A program made the position numbers and the translations under genes. 19,294 bases of DNA from Treponema sp. (GTDB lineage: Bacteria; Spirochaetota; Spirochaetia; Treponematales; Breznakiellaceae). The notes under the pieces were generated by a model. The model saw nothing but the letters and a program-made list of their open reading frames with translations, did no database searches and was not told the DNA's origin. Each line of letters opens with the position of its first letter. The stretch's first letter is position 1. Location of the stretch: assembly GCA_020216655.1 (NCBI GenBank), contig JAIWNU010000115.1:1-19294 (forward strand). Reading direction: 5' to 3'. Of the stretch, positions 7,871 to 15,946 are shown in pieces.

Positions 7871-8539
7871 ATGAAAAAAGTTATTATAATGCTCCTCACC
7901 TTTATGATGTTTTCATGTACCATGGAGGTAAAAACAATTTTAGTGCGGGCTATTTTTGAACATTCCTATGGCAGTCCGCTGGGAATTCAGGTTTTCGTGG
8001 AAAGTACAGAGGGATATTCCCTTGATGCCGCACGGGTTATTGTAAAGACTCCCTCTGGAATGACCCAATTACTACGATATAATGGAACCCGCGCCTATTA
8101 TGAGGGAACCATACAAAGTCCGGAAGGTGGTGTATATACAATATTCGCAGAAAGCAAGGCTATTCAGAATGGGATGCAACTTTCGGTTCCCTGTAATATT
8201 ATTGCTGGAACTCCTGATATTTTTGATATTCAAGATAGTGGTGGAAAATCTTCCTTAAAGGGAGAAAAACTAAATCATTCAAAAGATATCAGTATTAGCT
8301 GGAATACAATACAGAACACTACAACATACATTGTTAGGGTGTATCAAAATGCAGCTCTTGTATTTGTGAAGGTCCTTAAAGATCAAGCAGTATTAATTCC
8401 GGCGGATACCCTGAATGCCGGTACTTACTATGTTAGTGTAGAAGCCCAGAGCATCGCAGGCGATCCTTTGTTGGGAGATAAACCCTATTACACGCTTTCT
8501 AGTGGCACAGGGAGTAGTTTTGTATGTACCCTAGAATAA
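7871..8539 (+). CDS. Small lipoprotein with a fibronectin III-like C-terminal half
   Basis: 222 residues. It has a short signal (MKKVIIMLLTFMMFS) and a lipobox Cys16 in FMMFSC. Residues about 135-215 have the strand pattern of an Ig/fibronectin type III domain: ISISWNTIQNTTTYIVRVYQ, later NAGTYYVSVEAQ. The N-terminal half is also beta-rich (IQVFVESTEGYSLDAARVIV). No catalytic motif is visible; an adhesion or scaffold role would fit but is inference. It starts 11 nt after the propeller gene and its last 16 nt overlap the protease gene, so it is very likely co-transcribed and translationally coupled with it. Confidence 0.65.
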   Translation: MKKVIIMLLTFMMFSCTMEVKTILVRAIFEHSYGSPLGIQVFVESTEGYSLDAARVIVKTPSGMTQLLRYNGTRAYYEGTIQSPEGGVYTIFAESKAIQNGMQLSVPCNIIAGTPDIFDIQDSGGKSSLKGEKLNHSKDISISWNTIQNTTTYIVRVYQNAALVFVKVLKDQAVLIPADTLNAGTYYVSVEAQSIAGDPLLGDKPYYTLSSGTGSSFVCTLE

Positions 8540-10290
8540 GTATTATCATAGGGAGTTTGTTTTTAATAGTTTCCTGTAGCCATCCTGTAATGGAACTTAC
8601 CGAAACGGTACATATTCTTTTTCCCTCTGCACAGGCTTCTTATGAAGAAGGTAGTCCGGTTTCCCTTGTGGCTGATACAAATGTCCAATGGTATAGTACG
8701 ATCGATGGCTATCTGGGTGAAGGTAAAACCCTGTTGGTGTATCTTACAAGGGGATACCATACTATACGAGCTCAGAAGGGTGCAGCCATAGGTGAAATCC
8801 CTCTTACTATTACGCCGATACGCTTTATTCCTAATTCCTGGCGAACCGTATTGCTCCGTCAGGGCCAGCAAAATCTTGCTCTGCCATTGGGTACCTATAT
8901 ACCATTCCTCTGTGGAAACACTGCAGAAATGGCGGTAACCATAACATTAGCGCCAAACGCAAAGATGATACGGGTTGACACTAATAGAGATAGCTCAGAA
9001 CCCTTCCGTGATATTGCAATGGCTCTTCCCCCTGGAATAACAGCAATACAAAAGCGATTATTATCCCGCTCCAATTCATCGGTTTTATCCAAAAATACCA
9101 TCTCCCCAATTGAACCAGGGACAATAAGAGCCTTCCATGTGGCAGATCCTTCTAAAGGAACAAACGCTCCTGGTTGGGAAATAACAGCCCGCTGTGCATT
9201 TTCTTCGGACCAGTTTGTACTTTGGGTTGATACATCGGATGCTCTTTCAGATGAGGACCTCCATACCTTCTTTACAAAAATAACGACCCATGTCTTACCA
9301 AGGGTTCAAAAGATAATTGGAGTCCATCTAGATCCTGATGGCGATGGGGTGTTTAACATTGTAATGACAGGAAAATTAAATCAACAACGGCTTGCTATTG
9401 GGTTCTTTAATCCCTGTGACTTTTTCCCCTACAATAACAACGAACAAGATGTCGCATACAATCCTACCTCTAATGAGTTAGATAGTATATACTGCGGCAT
9501 TATCGATGAACAGGACTCGGCCTTTAGAATACCATCGTTACTAGCTACAATTGCCCATGAATATCAGCATTTGTGCCGGTTTAGCCGGAAAACTTATAGC
9601 AGATTATTGCAGGGATGGGATAATCCCCCGATAGAAGACACTTCATTTGATGAAGCCGCCTCCCATCTTATGGAGAACCTTGTCGGATATGGGATAAGTG
9701 GTGGAAACATTCTCTTTGTTCAAAAGTATTTACAAAATCCTGATCGGATTTCTCTTACTGCACGGGACAGGGATGGCAGCACCGATAGTGCCGGAAAACG
9801 GGGTATGGGAGCTCTCTTTTTGTTTTATTGTTTAGAACAGCAAGGTGGTTTCCATATATCTGGTGATGAGATCTATGATGATGGCGGGTTTGTTTTTTTT
9901 AAAAATAGTATCGATTATGCCGGTACCGGTTGGAATTATATCCAGCAACGTTTTAATATGGATCTCGCATCCATCCTCTTTATGTTTGGAAAGAGCATTG
10001 TTTCTTATCCTTTTAGTAATAAATCAATTTCTATTGTCTTGGACCCAGAAACAGGGGAGCCGATAACACTTAACCCATATTTAGGAACCATAGCTGCTTC
10101 AGAACCGAATATCCCTACCTATACCCTTAATGGACCAGCTAAGATTGAACTATCTGGTCCATTTACTGTGTTGGTAAATTCTGTTGTATTTCTTAAGGAT
10201 TGGCAACTTACAACCCAGAATCATATTACCTTGTCCCAGAATAGCAAGAATTGCACTGGTATACTTGGATTATTTATGGTGAATAATTAA
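8524..10290 (+). CDS. M30 (hyicolysin)-like zinc metalloprotease lipoprotein
   Basis: 588 residues. The signal (MYPRISIIIGSLFLIVS) ends in a lipobox with Cys18. The zinc motif HEYQH is at 345-349 within LLATIAHEYQHLCRF, and a downstream FDEAASHLMENLVGYG offers Glu377 as third ligand, the arrangement of the M30 hyicolysin group. A D-x-D-x-D-G calcium-type loop (DPDGDGVFNIVM, about 276-287) precedes it, as in relatives. Residues 25-100 form a beta-rich N-terminal domain and the end (from about 520) another. It should be a surface or periplasmic protease. GGAG lies 9 nt before ATG 8524, inside the end of the previous gene. No terminator is evident after the stop. Confidence 0.7.
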   Translation: MYPRISIIIGSLFLIVSCSHPVMELTETVHILFPSAQASYEEGSPVSLVADTNVQWYSTIDGYLGEGKTLLVYLTRGYHTIRAQKGAAIGEIPLTITPIRFIPNSWRTVLLRQGQQNLALPLGTYIPFLCGNTAEMAVTITLAPNAKMIRVDTNRDSSEPFRDIAMALPPGITAIQKRLLSRSNSSVLSKNTISPIEPGTIRAFHVADPSKGTNAPGWEITARCAFSSDQFVLWVDTSDALSDEDLHTFFTKITTHVLPRVQKIIGVHLDPDGDGVFNIVMTGKLNQQRLAIGFFNPCDFFPYNNNEQDVAYNPTSNELDSIYCGIIDEQDSAFRIPSLLATIAHEYQHLCRFSRKTYSRLLQGWDNPPIEDTSFDEAASHLMENLVGYGISGGNILFVQKYLQNPDRISLTARDRDGSTDSAGKRGMGALFLFYCLEQQGGFHISGDEIYDDGGFVFFKNSIDYAGTGWNYIQQRFNMDLASILFMFGKSIVSYPFSNKSISIVLDPETGEPITLNPYLGTIAASEPNIPTYTLNGPAKIELSGPFTVLVNSVVFLKDWQLTTQNHITLSQNSKNCTGILGLFMVNN

Positions 10291-10900
10291 CTCTGGGATG
10301 AGACAACAATATTGGGTTCCCTCTAGTAACCATCAATTAAGCCAGTTGAAAAGAGAATAGAGAGGCCCCCCAAAGTCGCTACCTGAAGCAAACGAGATCA
10401 GGTACCCTTTATAATAAATAATACCAAGCGGAGGATTAACCATGCTTATTATGAACGCTATCGTAACAGGAAAGACCCTGTCCAGTATAGAGTCATGCTT
10501 GTAGAGTATGAAATTTAAACAGACATGAATCCAACGGATATAGCCGGTATGAGGATCGGCGGTATGAACCACAGACAGATGCAGGGGGGCATTTGAACGG
10601 ATTCATCTTCCCAACCAGACTACTGTTTATTACCTATGCCCGATAAAAGATTTTACAGTCGGCATTTCTAGCCCTTGGGGCTCCTAACATTATCCCATGC
10701 CCTCGGAGGCTTAAAAGATAAGCCGCCCTTAAGCACCCCTTAATTTTTTTTGAGCAACGTATACAACCTTTTCAGAAAGGGCTTCCGTATTTGCTCTTGT
10801 CATCCTAGTCCACCTTGTCAACCTGCCTGTTACGAATAAAAGCGGAACTTGCTTAATTGGCTGCCTAATCCTTGGGATGGCTCCCATCCCCTGCTCTATT
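10291..10900. other. Gene-poor stretch with possible gene debris
   Basis: No convincing intact gene. On the minus strand a frame from about 10602 down to 10333 is protein-like (HLSVVHTADPHTGYIRW near its start, SDFGGPLYSLFNWLN at its end). Its only reasonable ATG (10606, MNPFKC) is out of frame because of a six-base homopolymer at 10584-10589; five bases there would join them. I do not recognise it. On the + strand, 10729-10751 has a weak 5-bp stem (TTAAG/CTTAA) followed by eight T's. The remainder shows nothing I can name. Confidence 0.3.
10729..10751 (+). terminator. Weak stem plus T8, possible terminator
   Basis: TTAAG (10729-10733), loop CACCC, CTTAA (10739-10743), then T8. The stem is only 5 bp, so this is marginal; it lies about 440 nt after the protease stop. 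Confidence 0.3.
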
Positions 10901-10921
10901 CAATAAATATTTTGCTAAAAC

Positions 10922-10950
10922 TTGACATATTCTTGACATGTGGGAATAGT
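10922..10950 (+). promoter_or_regulatory. Putative promoter of the 7TM-AraC gene
   Basis: TTGACA (10922-10927), 17-bp spacer, AATAGT (10945-10950). The TTGACAT heptamer is repeated 11 bp later (10933-10939), one helical turn away. A second candidate -10, TATAGT, lies at 10950-10955. The start codon at 10976 follows about 25 nt later. Confidence 0.5.
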
Positions 10951-10975
10951 ATAGTTAGTCAGAGTTACATACATC

Positions 10976-12023
10976 ATGTTGAATAAATTGTTGGTCCTTA
11001 TAATTGGAGCAAGCGGTTTTGCGTTATTCCTTTTTTCTGCTGGTTTGTTGCTGCTGCCTCGTAAAAGAGCTGTTACGTATGTAAGTTTTGCCTTTTTTTT
11101 ATATCTTGCTCTAGTATTTATTCTCTCTTCTGCGGTACATTCTAATTTTATCAATACTCCCGATTATATAGATCCTCCGATAATAACATGGGGTGGAACG
11201 CTTCTCTTTCTTTAACTTATCTTTTTAACCGAAAACGGTGATTTCTCTATTCGGAGAATTCTATACTTATTCATTCCACCCCTCTTACTTACCATGAGTT
11301 CATTAAGTACCTGCCTTCTCAAAGAACAGGTTCAGCAATCATTTTTTTTACTTCATATCAATCTATCAATTTTATGGGTCATTTTCTGCTGTTCACTGTT
11401 TATATTATACGCTATACGACACAAGACAAGGCTCAATCGAATTCGCTCCAAGAACACTGATTTTTACATTTTTATTGCCTTGAGTGTGCTAGTGTGGAGT
11501 ATATACTTTATCACAACGAACATTAAAGTAAATTATAATGTGGTTTCTGCTGCCGCAACCATTTTAATTCTGATGTTATATTTTTATCACCTGCGTCACC
11601 CAGAAATTTTGCTCATAGCAGATCAGGAAATTTACAAAACACCTAAACACGGAAGATCTAAAATTACCCATTTGGATAAAAACAAAACCATACATCACTT
11701 GCAGAATATTATGGAAGAAGAACAACCATATCTCCAGGAAGATCTTTCACTCCCCGACTTGGCAGATATGGCAGGTTTGAGTACCCATCAACTTTCGGAA
11801 ATACTCAACCACGAGCTCGGTATAACTTTTAAGACCTTTATCAACCGGTATCGAGTACGGGATGCCAAAATATATCTTGATAAAAAAAACGGAAGCCTCA
11901 ATCCTCAGCATTGCTCTCGAATGTGGCTTCCGTTCAAAATCAGCCTTTAATAAGCGGTTCTATGAAGAAACTGGAATGACCCCCACTGAATTTCGCCACA
12001 GAACACAGGATAGTCTCCTATGA
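10976..12023 (+). pseudogene. AraC-family regulator with 7TM N-terminus, interrupted twice
   Basis: Read as one gene it encodes seven hydrophobic segments (first LLVLIIGASGFALFLFSAGL, last near VSAAATILILMLYFYHL) followed by a complete AraC DNA-binding domain: LPDLADMAGLSTHQLSEIL for the first helix-turn-helix, then ALECGFRSKSAFNKRFYEET and TPTEFR for the second. Two lesions are present. An in-frame TAA at 11213-11215 (codon 80) falls in TM3, with the frame open on both sides. A run of eight A's at 11882-11889 shifts the frame between the two HTH motifs; seven A's would restore it through to TGA 12021. The family normally acts as a membrane-tethered transcription factor. No Shine-Dalgarno is evident before ATG 10976. 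Its end lies 21 bp from the convergent FG-GAP gene. Confidence 0.75.
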
Positions 12024-12044
12024 GGGGAACATGAATCTAGTAGC

Positions 12045-14603
12045 TCATTCCACCCAATAATTCACAACCCAATAGGTCTGAAGCGAATTGGGATCTTTAT
12101 AGGGATAGACAAAAAAGCCCGACGAGTAGCTGTATTGAGAATTCATAAAATAGGCAGTGGGAAGGTACCCAACAGTTCCTCCAAAGGAAGTTCCATCGGT
12201 AGTACTTGTTGTGTATTGATACCCTACATTAAATCCTGCTTCTATAGATGCTACAAAACCACCAGCACCTGCTCCTACTGAAAAGCGTCGTTCTTGATCT
12301 ATAGAAAAGCTTTTTTCCTGTCCCGACTCAACTTCTATTTCAAGTGCTGTTCCGTTGTTAGCTACTGAACCCGCCTGACCAGCTGGTTGAGCTGCAATAA
12401 AATAGTCGCCGTAGGTTGCGAGAAGACTGTTTTTATCGGCTGCGGTCGGGTATGTTTTAACCTGTCCCAGCGTGTGAGGTAAAGTTGTAGAACCAATATC
12501 CGCTAAGTCTCCGTTATGAGCATTAAAGAATTCCCGGGTAACCGTATAGGTGCTATAATCCCTTGGAATATTAATACGTAGCATTTTTCCCACCTCTTAT
12601 GGATCTGGGGATGTTAGTACCTTATAAAAATAAGTGTCTATTGGAACGGCGGTAAAAATCACCCTGTCTTCTCCCCCGTTACAGGTATAGGTGATACTTT
12701 TTATTATGGAATGGGAAATAGTCCATTCCCAGTTCATAGAATTTTCGAAAGATGCGGAGACTTTAAACGTTGCTATATTAAACCCGAAAATTGAAGCCCC
12801 TCCATCATATTCTAGTGATGCCCCAATACTAAAGCCTACTTTAGTGGTATCCGATCCTGACTGGGCTGTTTTTTTACCAAAGGTGGTTACCTAGTTATTA
12901 TACACATACGAAGAATCGGCGGCGGCGATATCCGCATAGTAGGGCGGAGATGCTAGTACTGCGATAACGATGGGATCGGAGAACTGAAGTTCGTGCCCTG
13001 CATACTGAACCCTGGGGGAATTATCAAAGCTATGGCCAATGGCTATACAGGATTCAAAGACAGAATGTTTATATGAGGCAGCTGTATCATTTGAAGGACC
13101 AGCAAGAGTGTTACAATAGACTTTTTTTTGTTGCAGATTGCTCAAGTTTCCTCCTGTAGGCACCCCAACTGCAACAATTCGGGAAAAAATAGTACCACTC
13201 GTGGTACCATCACTGTTGACAGATCCATATAAAACTAGATCTTCTTTCCCATCCGCATCGACATCACCTGCACCACCATTCACAATATGGTCCATTTCTG
13301 GAATAAGGGTGTTACCAATATTAAATTTTGTACATGCGGAAGGATCAAGTACCTTGCTGCACACAATGGGACTCAGAAACAATTCATCATCCCCATTGCC
13401 ATCAATATCCACCGCCACAGGCAAAACGGTGATGTTCGTCATCCGGTCAGGAAAATCGGTAGCATTTGTAATAGTATGTTTTAGGATCAAACTACCGTGG
13501 AGAAATTGATAGGTCTGGGCATTCCACCCTATAGGGCCTGAAACATTCACTACCAGATCATCTAGATTATCCCCATTAAAATCACCGAACGCAGCCTGGC
13601 TCACCACATCAGCCCAAGAAAACCCACTCCAACCACTGGTGACAAATTCGGGATTGCTAAGCGGTATGGAAAAGGAGCTATCATAGAGCGCAAAACCCTG
13701 CTCTTGCACGCAGATCGCGAACTCATCTTTGCCATCCCCATCAATATCACCGCCAGTAAAGGAACTAATCGGATTACTGTAGGTCTTAGATTCGATTATA
13801 GTGCAGGAAGCGCCGTCGGGAGAAATTTTTAAAACCAGCGCTTGCTTATAATTCACCATAAGGATTTCCTGCTTTCCATCTCCATCTACATCGGCGGAAC
13901 TTAATTGAAAATAGGGATATCGGGTGTTTCGAGGAACTGATCCGATGAAAAAGGCAGTCCTTTCATATTGCTCATCAAGCTTATCAGACGCTGTTATACC
14001 GTTTACCGTCTTGGGGGTGGAAAAAGACACCGTAGATCCTGCCGTAAGGTGCCCCACCGTTAAAGACAGCCCATTACCTCCATTGGTGGGGGTAAAGAGG
14101 ATAACCCATTCAGTGATTCCGTCTCCATCCAGGTCTGTAGATACGATTTTCTTAGAACAGCTATTAGCCCAGCTCGTTATACCCGTTCCGGAAAAAGGTA
14201 CCGCAGTAGAGTAATCTGGACCATTTCCCCATAAGGTGCTATAAGCCCCATTATAATTGATACCAACCTGCAAGACCTGGGCTGTAGGGTTAAACACCGC
14301 ATATGTTGTTTTAAGTGGCTGCCAGGAATCGGGGTTGTTGATCAGTACCGTTTCACCGGTTGTACTGGTAGTAGTCAGAACCGGTGGATTGGTAACCTCA
14401 TTGACATTAAGTAACTTGAGAATTTCGATAGCTTTCGCCGAACTAGAAGAATTGTTATTACTATTGTCTGTGCTGCCCCAAAATGGTACACAGCCCAACC
14501 CAGCAAAGAGCCATCCTATGCAAAGAATACCAATCCCTGCCTTATGAAGTAACCTAAAGCAGTATGTATTTTGGGATTTCCCTAAATCTTTCAAGATAAT
14601 CAT
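12045..14603 (-). pseudogene. FG-GAP/VCBS repeat lipoprotein, full length but with two in-frame stops
   Basis: One frame of 853 codons runs from ATG 14603 to TGA 12045, broken only by TAG 12891-12893 (codon 571) and TAA 12597-12599 (codon 669). The signal peptide carries a lipobox at Cys38 (WLFAGLGC). Six FG-GAP/VCBS calcium-type loops follow in 570 residues: DLDGDGITE, DVDGDGKQE, DIDGDGKDE, DFNGDNLDD, DIDGNGDDE, DVDADGKED, the pattern of a beta-propeller. The 97-codon middle segment begins directly after the TAG and has no plausible start codon of its own, so it makes sense only as part of one protein. The last segment (MLRINIPRDYSTYTVTREFF to VVNYWVE) is a beta-rich, Gly-rich domain. ATG 14603 has GGGAAG upstream; TTG 14624 and ATG 14618 lack one. 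Function is likely extracellular binding, possibly adhesion; this is inferred. Confidence 0.75.
12588..12596 (-). promoter_or_regulatory. Internal Shine-Dalgarno after the TAA stop
   Basis: GAGGTGGGA immediately follows the in-frame TAA and precedes ATG 12584 by 3 nt (about 8 nt from the GAGG core). It would allow translation restart and production of the C-terminal 179-residue domain as a separate, leaderless cytosolic polypeptide. Confidence 0.45.
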
Positions 14604-14736
14604 ATATCTTCCCACCATATACAAGCTAAGCGTAGCAATGAGGGGTAAAATTGTCGTCCTAGTTTATAATCGGGGACCAAAAAATTGCCGGTTCCTAGGG
14701 ATTTGAATTTGCCTTTGTAACAAGTATCGATGCTGA

Positions 14737-14766
14737 AGTGAACAACAAATTTAATCTCTGTTCACT
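14737..14766. promoter_or_regulatory. Inverted repeat upstream of the ABC operon promoter
   Basis: AGTGAACA (14737-14744) and TGTTCACT (14759-14766) are perfect reverse complements with a 14-bp spacer. The half-sites are 22 bp apart, two helical turns, and the repeat ends 17 bp before the -35 box. It has the geometry of a dimeric regulator site. Confidence 0.45.
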
Positions 14767-14783
14767 CAAATAAACCGATTTTC

Positions 14784-14811
14784 TTGCAAATTGAAAATAA
14801 TAGTGTACAAT
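14784..14811 (+). promoter_or_regulatory. Promoter of the ABC importer operon
   Basis: TTGCAA (14784-14789), 16-bp spacer, TACAAT (14806-14811). This places the start of transcription about 35 nt before ATG 14854, which rules out any start codon further upstream. Confidence 0.6.
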
Positions 14812-14853
14812 AAAGGGGTGTTCCTAATAAAAGGGATTGATGGAGGAGGTTTT

Positions 14854-15861
14854 ATGAAAAAGCGAATTGGACTACTGCTTATCGCGTTTGCAGTATCAGC
14901 ATCAGTGGCCTTTGCACAGAACAGCCTTTCGGCCTATACCACCCTGGAGGAACCCTTAGCAAAGGCCTTGTTTGAACAGTTTACCAAAGAGACAGGGATT
15001 ACCATTAACTTTGTACGGCTTTCAGGCGGTGAGGCGGTTGCCCGTATGGAAGCGGAGGCTGCAAACCCGCAAGCTTCTATCTGGGTCGGCGGTGTTGGTC
15101 TTGATCATATCACCGCGAAGTCCAAGGGACTCACCACTCCCTATAAGTCCCGGTTTGCTGCAAATACTCCTGCCCAATTTAAGGATCCGCAGGATTACTG
15201 GATCGGACTCTATGTAGGTCCCCTCACGTTTGTGGTCAACCTGGACAAGGCAAAAGAACAGGGCCTGCCTTCACCAAAAAGTTGGGCTGATCTGCTTAAA
15301 CCAATTTATAAGGGCAAGATCCGGATGGCCAATCCCAACACATCGGGAACCGCATATAATGTACTGACCACCATTCGGTATGTGTTTAATGGGGATGAAA
15401 ACAAAGCCTTTGATTATCTTAAAAAACTGGATGCGAACATTGACCAGTATACCAAATCGGGGTCCGCTCCCGGCAAGAGTGTTGCCATCGGTGAAATACC
15501 GATAGCAATTGGTTATGCCCATGACCAGGTAAAACTCAAGGTAGAAGGCGCTAATGTGGCTATTATCCCTCCTGCCGAAGGAACGGGTTACGAACTGGCT
15601 TCCATGTCCCTAATTAAGGGCGGCAAGGATGCGGTCAATGCTAAGAAGCTCTATGACTGGATACTTTCTTCCAAGGATGCCCAGAAAATCTTTACCAAAT
15701 GGTATGTGGTTCTTGTCGCCAAGGGGGCTGAGAAGCATCCTATGGCCCTTTCTATTGATGAAATTAAAACCGTTAACCAGGATATGGCCTGGGATGGTGA
15801 TAAGGCGAACAAAGACAGGCTTCTTAAACGCTGGAATGATGAAATCGGTGTGAACCGCTAA
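14854..15861 (+). CDS. ABC importer periplasmic substrate-binding protein (AfuA/FbpA superfamily)
   Basis: 335 residues from ATG 14854, which has GGAGGAGG at 14842-14849. It has a cleavable signal peptide (MKKRIGLLLIAFAVSASVAFA, cut before Gln22) and no lipobox. The fold is that of the iron/thiamine/phosphonate type (cluster D) binding proteins: LSAYTTLEEPLAKALFEQFT at the mature N-terminus, ASIWVGG (74-80), GLYVGPLTFVVN (118-129), RMANPNTSGTAYN (157-169), GEIPIAIGYAHDQ (213-225), PPAEGTGYE (239-247). The adjacent tyrosine pair used by FbpA to bind ferric iron is absent. The HD at 223-224 instead recalls the sugar-phosphate binder AfuA; this likeness is from memory. It is the first gene of the operon with the permease and ATPase. 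Confidence 0.85.
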   Translation: MKKRIGLLLIAFAVSASVAFAQNSLSAYTTLEEPLAKALFEQFTKETGITINFVRLSGGEAVARMEAEAANPQASIWVGGVGLDHITAKSKGLTTPYKSRFAANTPAQFKDPQDYWIGLYVGPLTFVVNLDKAKEQGLPSPKSWADLLKPIYKGKIRMANPNTSGTAYNVLTTIRYVFNGDENKAFDYLKKLDANIDQYTKSGSAPGKSVAIGEIPIAIGYAHDQVKLKVEGANVAIIPPAEGTGYELASMSLIKGGKDAVNAKKLYDWILSSKDAQKIFTKWYVVLVAKGAEKHPMALSIDEIKTVNQDMAWDGDKANKDRLLKRWNDEIGVNR

Positions 15862-15878
15862 AACTAGTTCGCAGTAAA

Positions 15879-15926
15879 ATGGGGACTGTTCAGCTCCTTC
15901 TGCAGCGGATCTGGACTTGTCCCCAT
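15879..15926 (+). other. Stem-loop between binding protein and permease genes
   Basis: ATGGGGAC (15879-15886) pairs perfectly with GTCCCCAT (15919-15926) around a 32-nt loop. No T-run follows. In binding-protein operons such hairpins commonly protect the upstream message and reduce read-through, giving excess binding protein. Confidence 0.5.
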
Positions 15927-15946
15927 ATCCTTTATGGAGCCCCAGT

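Noticed and set aside
11294..11950. A separate gene starting at ATG 11294
   Set aside because: The frame is open back to TAA 11213 and continuous with the upstream piece, giving the expected seven helices; no ribosome-binding site precedes 11294.
13138..14547. Several + strand open frames of 65-123 codons
   Set aside because: They are antisense to the FG-GAP gene, whose repeated calcium-loop motifs show the true coding strand.
14791..14853. TTG 14791 as the start of the binding protein gene
   Set aside because: It lies inside the promoter and lacks a ribosome-binding site; ATG 14854 has GGAGGAGG and begins a normal signal peptide.
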